Under the pieces are notes generated by a model. The model made no database searches, was not told where the DNA came from, and saw only the letters and a program-made list of their open reading frames with translations. A DNA stretch of 64,000 bases from an uncultured Oscillibacter sp. GTDB lineage: Bacteria; Bacillota; Clostridia; Oscillospirales; Oscillospiraceae. The stretch lies in the NCBI GenBank assembly GCA_910588005.1, contig CAJUQM010000003.1, positions 1 through 64,000 of the forward strand, written 5' to 3'. A program made the position numbers and the translations under genes. Below are positions 17,936 to 26,606 of this stretch, in pieces (the stretch's first letter is position 1; every line of letters starts with the position of its first letter).

Positions 17936-19285
17936 ATGATTACTGGCTTTTCTGCCTTTTTCAAAAACCTTCCCGAACAACATCGGTTCAATGAGTATTA
18001 TGCCCGGGATATTTCAAAGAAGCGGAAAATCGTAAACAAGCTGAAAGGAAACTCGGGTATCCCGCTGTCTCCGCCGCCTTACGGTTATATCAAAGACCCA
18101 GATAATCCGAAATTCTGGATCATCGACCCGGAACCCGCCGAGGTTGTGCGGCGCATCTACCGAATGGCTCTGGACGGTTACGGATTGGCGGAGATTGCCG
18201 CTGCGCTGGAGCGGGATGGGGTGTTCAATCCCACCTACTACTGGCGGAGCAAGGGCACCAGCCGGGGCGGGTCCAAGAGTACCGTAGAACCTACCAAGTG
18301 GGGCCATACCACGGTCAAGAAAATCCTCACCTTGCAGGAGTATTGCGGAGATGTCATCAACTTCAAATCCTACTCCAAATCGTACAAGATGAAGAAGCGG
18401 ATTGAGAACCCGGAGGAGAACCGGGCAATCTTCCTCAATGTCCATGAGGCCATTATAGACCGGGCTACTTGGGAGAAAGTGCAGAGTATCACGAGAGGAA
18501 CACGCCGCAAACGGCCTACTGTCAGCCAGGAACCCAGCGTTTTTTCCGGCTATCTAAAATGCCCGGAGTGCGGCGGCAACCTCAATTTCCACTTCAACCA
18601 GGGCAACCACGCAATCAAGTTTTTCAGTTGCCAGAACCACAATTCCGGTCTGCGCAAGTGTTCCAAGACCCATTATATCCGGCTGGAATTTTTGGAGCGG
18701 GTGGTGCTGTACGAGGTGAACCGGCTGGCCTGTTTCGCCAACGAGTACGAGGACGATTTCATCAAGGCCATGATGGGCCGCTCCGCGAAAGTGACGGAGA
18801 ACGAGCGGGCCAGGAAGCAGCGGGAGCTGGATGGGCTTCTGGCGAGGGACAAAGAGCTGGACGGGCTTTTCGAGAGGCTTTACGAGGACAACGTGAGCCA
18901 GAAGATCAGCGACGCCCGGTTTGCGAAAATGTCCCAGCGGTACGAGCAGGAGCAGGGGGAGAACGCCAAGCGGATCAAGGCGCTGCGGCTGGAGCTGAAA
19001 AAGAGCGAGGGCCAGCGGATGGACATTGACACGTTTCTTGAAACGGTCCGGCGGTACACCAACGCCAAGGAGATCACCCGGCGCATGGTAGCGGAGCTCA
19101 TCGACCATATTGACGTGTACCATGTGGAAAAACAAGGCGGCGTCACCACCCAGCACATCACTATCTACTACAATTGTATCGGCCCTTTTTCCGTTCCGGA
19201 CCGTAGAGCAATCCCAAAGGCCGAAATCACCATGGACACAAGAAAAGGAGTAGCAGTCAGCTACTCCCCGGAGCGGGCTGGTTGA
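17936..19285 (+). pseudogene. Large serine recombinase lacking its catalytic domain
   Basis: This open frame gives 449 residues homologous to the middle and end of large serine integrases. It begins in similarity only at FNEYYARDISKKR (about 17990), followed by the recombinase domain (GYIKDPDNPKFWIIDPEPAE), the zinc ribbon (CPECGGNLNFHFNQ...CQNHNSGLRKCSK) and a coiled coil (GLLARDKELDGLFERLYEDN). The N-terminal resolvase domain with the nucleophilic serine, about 130 residues, is missing. A stop codon at 17894 closes the frame upstream, and the sequence there is the parB leader. A deletion or rearrangement joined the two. The fragment cannot catalyse strand exchange but may still bind DNA. 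Confidence 0.85.
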
Positions 19286-19300
19286 TGCAGTTTTCCACAC

Positions 19301-19352
19301 AAAAAAGCGGAGTGTCCTTCCAGGATACTCAAATCCTATAAGGACACTCCGC
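19301..19352 (-). terminator. Intrinsic terminator of tRNA-Pro
   Basis: On the minus strand a perfect 13-bp stem GCGGAGTGTCCTT / AAGGACACTCCGC (19307-19352) is followed by six T. It begins one base after the tRNA CCA end. A nested AGGAT/ATCCT stem lies in the loop. Confidence 0.85.
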
Positions 19353-19353
19353 A

Positions 19354-19430
19354 TGGTCCGAGTGGCGAGACTTGAACTCACGGCCTCTTGACCCCCAGTC
19401 AAGCGCGCTACCAACTGCGCCACACCCGGA
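19354..19430 (-). tRNA. tRNA-Pro (anticodon GGG)
   Basis: Read on the minus strand, the 77-nt sequence folds as a tRNA: acceptor TCCGGGT pairs with ACTCGGA (one G-T pair), the anticodon arm is CTTGA-CTGGGGG-TCAAG with anticodon GGG, the T loop is GTTCAAGTC, and the 3' CCA is encoded. It decodes CCC. It sits directly next to the end of the conjugative element. Confidence 0.95.
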
Positions 19431-19466
19431 TTTCTCTTTTTCCAACACGTCAATGTCAGCTTGTAT

Positions 19467-19495
19467 ATATTAGCACAGCTTCCTGAAAAATGCAA
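19467..19495 (-). promoter_or_regulatory. Promoter of tRNA-Pro
   Basis: Minus strand: -35 TTGCAT (19490-19495), 17-nt spacer, -10 TAATAT (19467-19472). The start would be about 30 nt before the mature 5' end. Confidence 0.75.
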
Positions 19496-19719
19496 CCCCC
19501 AAAAATATCTTTTTCAAAAATTTTTTATCCAGGGCAGACAGCGCTAAAATCCAATCTCTTCCGGCGCACACAAGACAGGAGCCTCCGAAAAAATGCAGTC
19601 AACTGTCCCCGGAAATCCATATGATCTCCGGGGACAATCAAGCCGGCTATTTCCAGACCTATGCCCTTCATTTGGCAGATCCCATAAACGCCCCAAACAC
19701 CCAATTATCCGGTCCTTTG
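19496..19719. other. Gene-free interval
   Basis: About 220 bases between the tRNA promoter and the thioesterase gene. Only short overlapping frames without ribosome sites are present, and I see no repeat or RNA structure. Confidence 0.5.
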
Positions 19720-20157
19720 TTACAGAGGCATCCAACTGCCGCTGGCAATGGCCAGCAGTTTTCCCGTATCCCTGTCCACCAACTCACCCCTCTGGCGGAT
19801 TAGACTGCGCCCAGCTTTGACAATGTAGACCTTTAACTCCACATTCATCCCATATTCTACGCCCCGAATGAAGGAGACGCTCATGTCTGTGGTAGTAGCC
19901 TCATTGGGTCCGGCGGTAAAATTGGCCACCACACCAAAAGCACAGTCAAACATCCCAAGAATAGCGCCGCCGTGGATCCCTCCCTTTTCATTGATCTGCC
20001 ACTTCTGTGTCTCAAAAGCGTAGGTAACACTCTGCGCATCGTAGTCGCAGTCAACCAGGCGGGCATGCATCTTTTCATCAAACCCGCCATCCCCAAGATT
20101 CAGGTAATGGGCTGACTTCTCCTCTACCAGCTTATTCCAAGCCTCCCGTTTGTCCAT
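19720..20157 (-). CDS. PaaI-type hotdog thioesterase
   Basis: A 145-residue acyl-CoA thioesterase of the 4HBT/PaaI family. The core motif is KGGIHGGAILGMFDCAFGVV, where HGG and the acidic residue form the active site, followed by TTDMSVSFIRGVEYG. It probably hydrolyses aromatic or medium-chain acyl-CoA in the cytosol; the substrate cannot be read. ATG 20157 follows an AGAGGGG-type site. The gene has its own extended -10 promoter. Confidence 0.85.
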   Translation of the reverse strand: MDKREAWNKLVEEKSAHYLNLGDGGFDEKMHARLVDCDYDAQSVTYAFETQKWQINEKGGIHGGAILGMFDCAFGVVANFTAGPNEATTTDMSVSFIRGVEYGMNVELKVYIVKAGRSLIRQRGELVDRDTGKLLAIASGSWMPL

Positions 20158-20238
20158 GGTCCCTCTGTCCCCTCTCTATCGTCTTAATCCTGTCAAGTCC
20201 TGATCTCCGCCAGGTCTCCGTGTTGCGGACTCCGCTTT

Positions 20239-20247
20239 AGTATAGCA
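20239..20247 (-). promoter_or_regulatory. Extended -10 promoter of the thioesterase gene
   Basis: Minus strand TGCTATACT, an extended -10 (TGn-TATACT), 80 nt before the start codon. No good -35 is seen at standard spacing. Confidence 0.45.
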
Positions 20248-20286
20248 GGAGTCTCCAGTCCCCCAGGAATTTCTTCAGCGGCAACA

Positions 20287-22257
20287 TCACTGGTTTTTCC
20301 TCTGGCGCCGGCGGTGCGCGATGCGGCAAACGGTATAAATCACCGCAGCACCAGCCAACAGAATCATTGCTAACACCAATAGGGTGATCCAATTGGGATT
20401 TTTCAGTATCTCCACGGGACTCCAGCTCCGGCTAACCTGTTTGCGGCCATCCGGGGCGGCATAGCGGTCCGGAATTCCCTCCCCGCCAAAAAATTGGAGA
20501 TACCTCGCCAGAGCATACCACTCTTTGATCTCACTGCCGTTCTCGTTCCGAAGAATACAGTCGTTAAAATCCGTTACCGGGGAACCGTCAGCCATCTTTG
20601 GCTCCAGAGAAAGAAGTCCCATGGACTTGGATTTCACCGTTCCCAGCATTTGGGCGGAGTACATTCCGGTAACCACCCGGTAGAGGCGGCGGTCGTCAAT
20701 CTCACTGTGTGTGACATCCCGATAGGTCACAACATAGCCAAACTCCTCAGAATCACCGGCGGAACCGGCGGCAGAGGCCGGTTCCGTGCGGACGGTCTCC
20801 TCACAGAGCTGGGCACCTGTCACCCGGTTGAAAAATATCCGGTGGGGATTGAAGGCATACCGCACCCCGGCGCAGTACAGCTGAGCCGCCGGCATGATGG
20901 GGGCGACAGAGGCATCCACCTCCAGTGCGTCCCGCAGTTCCGCCCCAGTGAGATACACCGCCACCAGTGGAAAACCGGAGGTTCCGTCGCTGCCCACCCC
21001 CATGGACAGCACGTCGAAGGCCTGGGAAACAGTAATCTCTCCGGCGGCCAGGCCCGCCCGCAGCACTCCGTCCGCCGTGACCGCCACAGTAGGCTGGTAC
21101 TCCCGGCCCACCGCCTGGTCCACGGTCTTTGCAGCATACAAAAAAGCGTCAGCCACCAACTCTCCCAGGGAATTGCCCTCCTGAACGCCGGACCGGGGAG
21201 TGGGGAGGCCAAAACCAGAAACCGTCAATACCTGGTCGTAGGTAAGGCCATATCCCTTCAGATACGTCTCACCCACCTGTTCTTTCCACCCTTCCACCAG
21301 CGCTGCGATGGCGGGATCCTCCGGCCGGGTCTCGTCGATGGGAATAAGGCGGTAATCCTCCAGGGTCTTGCCGCCGCTCTCGCTCCAGCTCAAGGTGATG
21401 GAACCCAGATTCCGGCAGTAAGGCCCTGCGGAGACAATATAGGTCCCATTTACCACGATGGGCTGGCCCAAGGTGGTATGGGTATGGCCGGAGACGATGA
21501 GGTCAATTCCATCCACAGCTCTGGCCAGCTCATAATCCTCTCCCCTGCCCTCAAGCGTACCGGAGTGGGATAGGCAAATGACGAATTGAGCACCTTGGGC
21601 TTTCAAATCCGCCACACAGCGTTCCGCCGCCAGAGCCATATTCTCCAGCGCAAATCCGGAGGTGGGAGCACAGTCATGGGAGTCCTCACCCATGAGTCCA
21701 AAGATGCCATACCGGACTCCGTCCCGCTCTAAAATCATCGCCTCCCGAACGCCATACCGATCCATGGCCCCCAAGATCCGCCCCTGATCCGGATTGCCCT
21801 CTGCGGGCCTGTAGTTGGCGTTCAGCAGAACCGGAAGAGGACCGCCGCTGTCCGCGGCCGCCTCCAACATGGAAGCCAAGCCCGTCCCCGCGTGGTCAAA
21901 CTCGTGGTTGCCCAAAGCGGCGGCGTCATATCCCAGAGCGCCCATAGTCCGCAGCTCTGCGGCCTGGGTGGTATAGAGCGTCTGGATTAACGAGCTGATG
22001 GAAAAATCGCCGCCGTCCACCAGGAGAGCACCGGGATGCTCCTCCCGCTCTTCGTCAATGGCGGTCTTCAGCCGGGCATAGCCTCCAAACGTCCCTCCGT
22101 CCTCCTCTGCCTGCGGCATGAAATGGGAGTGGAGATCGTGGGTAAAGAGGATGACGGCGGTGTGGGTCCGCTCCGCCGCCGGAACAAACGGTGCCAGGGA
22201 ACAGACAATCAACGCCGCTAAAATCAAAGCGGAGAAACGGAACAAGTTCTTCCTCAC
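20287..22257 (-). CDS. Membrane-anchored 5'-nucleotidase / metallophosphoesterase
   Basis: A 656-residue surface enzyme of the UshA/CpdB type. GTG 22257 follows AGAGGAGG; the protein starts with RKNLFRFSALILAALIVCSL, a signal peptide. The metallophosphatase domain has FTHDLHSHF, DGGDF, GNHEFD, LSHSG and SGHTHT, which supply the two-metal site. The 5'-nucleotidase C-terminal domain starts near 330 (GNSLGELVADAFLYA). A C-terminal transmembrane helix (TLLVLAMILLAGAAVIYTV) with a basic end (RRRQRKNQ) anchors it. It would release phosphate and nucleosides outside the cell. Confidence 0.9.
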   Translation of the reverse strand: MRKNLFRFSALILAALIVCSLAPFVPAAERTHTAVILFTHDLHSHFMPQAEEDGGTFGGYARLKTAIDEEREEHPGALLVDGGDFSISSLIQTLYTTQAAELRTMGALGYDAAALGNHEFDHAGTGLASMLEAAADSGGPLPVLLNANYRPAEGNPDQGRILGAMDRYGVREAMILERDGVRYGIFGLMGEDSHDCAPTSGFALENMALAAERCVADLKAQGAQFVICLSHSGTLEGRGEDYELARAVDGIDLIVSGHTHTTLGQPIVVNGTYIVSAGPYCRNLGSITLSWSESGGKTLEDYRLIPIDETRPEDPAIAALVEGWKEQVGETYLKGYGLTYDQVLTVSGFGLPTPRSGVQEGNSLGELVADAFLYAAKTVDQAVGREYQPTVAVTADGVLRAGLAAGEITVSQAFDVLSMGVGSDGTSGFPLVAVYLTGAELRDALEVDASVAPIMPAAQLYCAGVRYAFNPHRIFFNRVTGAQLCEETVRTEPASAAGSAGDSEEFGYVVTYRDVTHSEIDDRRLYRVVTGMYSAQMLGTVKSKSMGLLSLEPKMADGSPVTDFNDCILRNENGSEIKEWYALARYLQFFGGEGIPDRYAAPDGRKQVSRSWSPVEILKNPNWITLLVLAMILLAGAAVIYTVCRIAHRRRQRKNQ

Positions 22258-22370
22258 GAAAAAGCCTCCTCTGCATTGCCGGTGACCGGTGGGGGATCTT
22301 CGCATATAAGGCAGCCCCGCCGTCCAGCGGGGTTGTTCCAGTTCCTCCGGCCAGACCGGAGGAATTCCGG
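22258..22370. other. Gap with two short hairpins
   Basis: The gap between the HAD phosphatase stop and the nucleotidase start holds TTCCTCCGG/CCGGAGGAA (22342-22364) and a second stem, CCCCGC/GCGGGG, just beyond. No T run follows on the minus strand, so they may stabilise mRNA rather than terminate. Confidence 0.4.
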
Positions 22371-23147
22371 TTAATTTTCCGGGATCTCCCCCACTCCGTT
22401 CAGGATAAACCGGGGCCGGTATGGATACTGCCCGCATGTCTCCCTGGTCGACACGCCGGACAGTACCAACACGGTGTCAAGGCCGGTCTCAATACCCGCT
22501 ATCACGTCGGTATCCATACGGTCTCCGATCATAACCGCGTTTTCAGAGTGAACTCCCAGCATGCGAAGACCCGTCCTCATCATCAGGGGATTGGGTTTTC
22601 CCACAAAGTAGGCCTTTTTTCCCGTGGCAAGTTCAATCGGTGCGATCAAGGCCCTGCACGCCGGCACAATTCCCATCTCCGCCGGCGCCGTTAAATCCGG
22701 ATTTGTGCCGATCAGCTTTGCCCCGCCATTCACCAGGCGAATGGCCTTGGTAATCTGTTCCAAATTATAGGCGGACGACTCGCCCACGACAACGTAATCC
22801 GGATTCACATCATTATAGGTGATACCCTTGTCATAAAGCGCGTTCATAACGCCGTGCTCACCTACTACATAGGCGCTGCATCCCGGTGCCTGGTTATCCA
22901 GGAAATACGCCGTCGCCAAGGCGCTTGTGTAAAAGTGGGATTCATCCACATCAAGCCCCATCCGTGCCAGCTTCTGCTGCAGCTCCTTAGGCGTATACTG
23001 GCTGGAGTTCGTCAAAAACAGGTAGTTCTTTCCCGCCTCCGACAGCCAATTCACAAACCTTTCGACCCCCGGCAGAAGCTTGTTGCCGTGATAGATCACG
23101 CCGTCCATATCGCAGATAAATCCCTTTTTCTCGCTTAGAAAATCCAT
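22371..23147 (-). CDS. HAD-IIA phosphatase, NagD-like
   Basis: A 258-residue haloacid dehalogenase-type phosphatase. Motif I is ICDMDGVIYHGN (nucleophile and acid Asp), motif II LTNSSQYTPKEL, motif III the lysine in VGKPNPLMM and motif IV MIGDRMDTDV. The cap domain lies between. NagD-like enzymes hydrolyse small sugar or nucleotide phosphates; here it is upstream of a 5'-nucleotidase on the same strand, fitting nucleotide salvage. ATG 23147 is chosen because GGGGAGAGG precedes it. Confidence 0.9.
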   Translation of the reverse strand: MDFLSEKKGFICDMDGVIYHGNKLLPGVERFVNWLSEAGKNYLFLTNSSQYTPKELQQKLARMGLDVDESHFYTSALATAYFLDNQAPGCSAYVVGEHGVMNALYDKGITYNDVNPDYVVVGESSAYNLEQITKAIRLVNGGAKLIGTNPDLTAPAEMGIVPACRALIAPIELATGKKAYFVGKPNPLMMRTGLRMLGVHSENAVMIGDRMDTDVIAGIETGLDTVLVLSGVSTRETCGQYPYRPRFILNGVGEIPEN

Positions 23148-23370
23148 AAGCCTCTCCCCTGCCGGCACAGACGCACAGCGCCCCATGCCATATTTATTTT
23201 CTCGGTTTCATCGGACCGGACTCCCCGTTCTCTTTGACGCGGCAGTCATAGGGACTCCGTGAAATCCCCGGCCGCCGGACAGCAGATCGCGGCGATTTCA
23301 AAACATTTTCCCAGTAGAGTATCCCACATTTCATGGGATTTGTCAAAGCTCTTTCCAATCCAGACCAGCA

Positions 23371-23400
23371 AAAGAGCGGAACCCTCCGATTCCGCTCTTT
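23371..23400. terminator. Hairpin terminator after the DUF4330 gene
   Basis: Perfect 11-bp arms AAAGAGCGGAA and TTCCGCTCTTT with an 8-nt loop, followed by T4 on either strand. It lies 25 nt downstream of the minus-strand DUF4330 stop. The rest of 23148-23370 has no supported gene. Confidence 0.65.
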
Positions 23401-23424
23401 TCAACTCTATTTGACTATAGCTTC

Positions 23425-23913
23425 TCACTCACCCCAGCGGACATCCACAATGGTGCCGTCGGCAAACTCGATAAACTCGCTTTTGAGAATATAGTCCGTC
23501 TTGCCAATACGCACCTCCTGGTCGCCCACCTTAGTGGTCATCACCTCCGCCGTGGGGGTCTCCGTCTCGGCGGTAAAGAGCAGCGTAATATGGGTCTCAT
23601 CCAAAACCCAGTCCCCATTTGCGCTGAGAACGTAGTAGGGTTCCTGTTCCACCTCCACGATCTCGCCGCCCACCAACGCGCCGGAGGCCATCAGAGGCGA
23701 GGGCATGTGGGAGGCGCAGTTCTCATACAGCTCCGCCGGGACCCCCTCCACCTTCACCACATACGTGACTTTGGTCATATTCCGGGGCGCGCCGGCGGTG
23801 TCGTCCGGCCCCAGCAGCTTCCATCCCACAAAGGCCAATACCGCCAGAATCAAAACAATGGCAATTACGTCGATAATATTGAACTTTCCAATCCGCTTTG
23901 CTTTTTGTTCCAT
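23425..23913 (-). CDS. DUF4330 membrane-anchored protein
   Basis: A 162-residue protein with a single N-terminal transmembrane helix (IIDVIAIVLILAVLAFVGW) and an extracytoplasmic beta-rich domain, as in DUF4330 proteins. No enzymatic motif is seen. It is divergent from the glycosyltransferase-CsaB gene, with which DUF4330 genes may share a cell-envelope context; a role in polysaccharide export or wall assembly is only inferred. Confidence 0.8.
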   Translation of the reverse strand: MEQKAKRIGKFNIIDVIAIVLILAVLAFVGWKLLGPDDTAGAPRNMTKVTYVVKVEGVPAELYENCASHMPSPLMASGALVGGEIVEVEQEPYYVLSANGDWVLDETHITLLFTAETETPTAEVMTTKVGDQEVRIGKTDYILKSEFIEFADGTIVDVRWGE

Positions 23914-23951
23914 GTGTCTCCTCCATATCTTCTGGACAAGGTTCCTAAAGT

Positions 23952-23980
23952 ATTATATAATATTTTCCTGCAATACACAA
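23952..23980 (-). promoter_or_regulatory. Promoter of the DUF4330 gene
   Basis: Minus strand: -35 TTGTGT (23975-23980), 17-nt spacer, -10 TATAAT (23952-23957). Confidence 0.75.
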
Positions 23981-24064
23981 GGAAATCTTTTATGAAAAGC
24001 AGCGGGGCGGGATCATATTTACCGCCCGCCTCCGTATCCACTCTCCAAGCAAAGTGAGGTCTCT

Positions 24065-26293
24065 ATGAAAGTTATTCATCTCATCAGCGGCGGCGACTCC
24101 GGCGGGGCCAAGACCCACGTACTCAGCCTGCTGCAAAATCTGAATAAAACCATCACCGCCCAACTAATCTGCTTTCGGGACGGTCCCTTTGCCCAGGAGG
24201 CCCGGGCAATGGGGATTCCCACGGAGATTATGGCGGGCAACCAGATCTTCCGCATCCGGCGGCAGCTGGCGGCGTATATCCAGGACGGCGGCTACCAACT
24301 CATCCACTGTCACGGCTCCCGGGCAAACATGATCGGCGCCATGCTGCGAAAGCCCACCGGACTGCCGGTGGTCAGCACCATCCACAGCGACTACCGCATC
24401 GACTATATGGGCCGCCCTCTCAGCCGCCTCACCTTCGGCACCATCAACGCCCTGGCCCTGCGGCGGCTGGATTACCGCATCGGCGTATCGGACGCTATGG
24501 TGGAACTGCTAATCTCCCGGGGGTTTGCCCCCGACCGGTTTTACGCCATATACAACGGCATCGACTTCACCCCGCCTCCGGACCAGGGGGACCGGCTGGA
24601 ATACCTGCGGAAGCTGGGGGCGGACGTGGACGAGGACTCCGTAGTGGTGGGCATCGCCGCCCGGCTGAATCCCGTAAAGGACATGCCCACCTTGATTCGG
24701 GGCTTTGCCGCCGCCTACGCGGAGTGTTCCCGCCTGCGGCTGATCATTGCCGGAGACGGCGAAGAGCGGGGCAAGCTGGAATCCCTGGCCCGGGAGCTGG
24801 GCGTGGACAGGCAGGTCACTTTCGCCGGGTGGATCTCCGGCGGTATGGACCGCTTTTACAGCGCCCTGGACATCAACACCCTCACCTCCCTGTCAGAGAC
24901 CTTTTCCTACGCCCTGACAGAGGGCGCCCGCTTCCGTCTGGCCACTGTCTCCACTGCCGTGGGCGGCATTCCCAACCTCATTGATACGGATGTCAACGGC
25001 TATCTCTTCTCCCCCGGGGATTGGAAAACCCTGGGCCGCCATTTGGCAAATCTGGGCAATAACGACTCCCTGCGGCAGGAGATGGGGGAGAGACTCTATC
25101 AAAAGGCCTCCTCTCAGTTCTCCATTCAAAAAACCGTAGACACTCAGCTGCATATTTACAGCGAAATCCTCCGGCGGCACGCCCGTCCCAAAAGAAGCCG
25201 GGACGGTGTGGTCATCTGCGGCGCCTATGGCCGGGGCAACGCCGGAGACGACGCCATCCTGGAGGCCATTTTGCAGGAGATGCGCTCCATTGACCCCGAC
25301 ATGCCGATAACCGTGTTGTCCAAGAATCCCAGGGAGACCCGCCTGACCTACCGGGTGCGCTCCGTCAGCCGGATGAATTTCCCCGGCTGGCTGAGCGCCA
25401 TGAAGCATGCGAAGCTCTATCTCAACGGCGGCGGCAGCCTGATTCAGGACGTAACCTCCCGCCGCTCGCTGTGGTTCTATCTGATCAACATCCGGGCCGC
25501 CAAACGGGCAGGCTGCACCGTGCAGATGTACGGCTGCGGCATCGGACCCGTCACCCGGGGAAATCACCGTGCGCTCTCCGCCAAGGTGCTGAACCGGTAT
25601 GTGGACGCCATCACCCTGCGGGAACCGGATTCCCGGGATGAACTGAAGTCCATGGGCGTGACAGAGCCGGAGATCCTCCTGACGGCGGACCCGGCCCTGA
25701 CCCTGCATCCCGCGGGAGACGACGAGGTGGACAGCGTGCTGCTGCGCGCCGGCATCCCGCCCCGGGGACGTTATATCGGTTTCGCCCTGCGGCAATGGCC
25801 CGGTTTTGCGGAAAAGGCCCCCCTCTTCGGCCAGGCCGCACGCTACGCCTACGAGACCTATGGCCTGACACCGGTATTTGTGGCGGTGGAAAAAGCGCCG
25901 GATTCCGCAGCAAATCTAATGGCCACCCAGGGGATGGACGGCATCCCCCGCTATTTTCTGGACAATGCCGGCAGCGCGGGCGCCATTATTGGGGCGCTTG
26001 CCCGGATGGAGGCACTGGTCTCCATGCGGCTCCACGCCCTGATCTTTGCCGCCGGGCAGGGAATTCCTCTGGCAGGGGTGGTATATGATCCCAAGGTCTC
26101 CTCCTTCCTGCGGTATATCGGTCAGGATCTGTTTACGGACCTGGACGCGCTGACGGCGGAGAATCTAAGGGCCATGGTGGATCAGACGGCCGCCCGGGCC
26201 GCCCACCCAGAGACCCAGGCCGCCGCAGTGGCCCGTCTCCAGGAGATTGAGCACGGAAATGTATCCACCGCCAAACGCCTGCTGGGGATGTGA
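24065..26293 (+). CDS. csaB: GT4 glycosyltransferase fused to CsaB polysaccharide pyruvyl transferase
   Basis: A 742-residue two-enzyme fusion. Residues 1-370 are a GT-B family 4 glycosyltransferase (LISGGDSGGAKTHVLSLLQN at the start, GIAARLNPVKDMPTLIRGF, then the EX7E-like SLSETFSYALTEG). From about 382 (VVICGAYGRGNAGDDAILEA) to the end it is CsaB, which transfers pyruvate to a secondary cell-wall polysaccharide so that SLH-domain proteins can bind; LYLNGGGSLIQDVTSR and SMRLHALIFAAGQGIPLAGV are typical. CsaB is normally about 360 residues and separate. One protein may both add a sugar and pyruvylate the product. ATG follows AAAGTGAGG. Confidence 0.9.
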   Translation: MKVIHLISGGDSGGAKTHVLSLLQNLNKTITAQLICFRDGPFAQEARAMGIPTEIMAGNQIFRIRRQLAAYIQDGGYQLIHCHGSRANMIGAMLRKPTGLPVVSTIHSDYRIDYMGRPLSRLTFGTINALALRRLDYRIGVSDAMVELLISRGFAPDRFYAIYNGIDFTPPPDQGDRLEYLRKLGADVDEDSVVVGIAARLNPVKDMPTLIRGFAAAYAECSRLRLIIAGDGEERGKLESLARELGVDRQVTFAGWISGGMDRFYSALDINTLTSLSETFSYALTEGARFRLATVSTAVGGIPNLIDTDVNGYLFSPGDWKTLGRHLANLGNNDSLRQEMGERLYQKASSQFSIQKTVDTQLHIYSEILRRHARPKRSRDGVVICGAYGRGNAGDDAILEAILQEMRSIDPDMPITVLSKNPRETRLTYRVRSVSRMNFPGWLSAMKHAKLYLNGGGSLIQDVTSRRSLWFYLINIRAAKRAGCTVQMYGCGIGPVTRGNHRALSAKVLNRYVDAITLREPDSRDELKSMGVTEPEILLTADPALTLHPAGDDEVDSVLLRAGIPPRGRYIGFALRQWPGFAEKAPLFGQAARYAYETYGLTPVFVAVEKAPDSAANLMATQGMDGIPRYFLDNAGSAGAIIGALARMEALVSMRLHALIFAAGQGIPLAGVVYDPKVSSFLRYIGQDLFTDLDALTAENLRAMVDQTAARAAHPETQAAAVARLQEIEHGNVSTAKRLLGM

Positions 26294-26314
26294 CGGCGGA
26301 TAGCGCAGAAAAAG

Positions 26315-26348
26315 TCCCGGAGGCGGCACAGCCGCTTCCGGGATTTTC
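26315..26348. terminator. Bidirectional terminator after csaB
   Basis: TCCCGGAGGCGGC and GCCGCTTCCGGGA (13 pairs, one G-U) around a 3-nt loop. TTTT follows on the plus strand and CTTTTT on the minus strand, so it serves both csaB and the convergent small gene. Confidence 0.85.
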
Positions 26349-26358
26349 AAAACACGCT

Positions 26359-26541
26359 CTAGTTCCCCGCCGGAGAATACCGCTCCCGCTGGACCGCAAT
26401 GGTCGCCAGCGTATCTCCCAGCTGTGTCAAAATTGCCGCCATAAGCCCCAGATCCGCATCGTTCAGCTGGGCGGCAATGGCCACCGCCAAGGTGTTGACA
26501 GAAGTAGTGAGGGCCAGGGAATCACGGCCGCGGTTTTCCAT
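26359..26541 (-). CDS. Small helical protein (60 aa)
   Basis: The product begins MENRGRDSLALTTSVNTLAV and is strongly helical and amphipathic (AIAAQLNDADLGLMAAILTQ LGDTLATIAVQ in two parts). It resembles short conserved clostridial proteins I associate with DUF6774, but I am not sure of the name. A convergent terminator follows directly. The ribosome site (GGTGAT) is weak. Confidence 0.5.
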   Translation of the reverse strand: MENRGRDSLALTTSVNTLAVAIAAQLNDADLGLMAAILTQLGDTLATIAVQRERYSPAGN

Positions 26542-26606
26542 AGCATCACCCGCAACAGCATATGCGGAAACGGGCCGGATGGTGTGCGCAAGGCAATTCC
26601 CCGCCT

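Larger units (their letters stand above)
1..19300. mobile_element. Tn1549-like integrative conjugative element, right part
   Basis: The left 19 kb carries a near-complete Firmicutes type IV secretion set (VirB4, VirD4, VirB6-like, PrgI, Maff2, PcfB, NlpC/P60 hydrolase, DUF4315, DUF4366, topoisomerase III, ParB) in the gene order of Tn1549-like elements, almost all on the minus strand, then a serine recombinase remnant. The relaxase and the left end are outside the window. The right edge is an estimate: the last element-like sequence is the recombinase stop at 19285, and a chromosomal tRNA with its terminator begins at 19301. I see no attachment-site repeat because the other end is missing. 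Confidence 0.85.

Noticed and set aside
23246..23428. 60-codon minus-strand frame downstream of DUF4330
   Set aside because: It crosses the terminator hairpin and lacks a ribosome site.
23991..24056. Possible 21-codon leader peptide just before csaB
   Set aside because: The ribosome site is fair, but there is no regulatory codon run or attenuator structure to support it.
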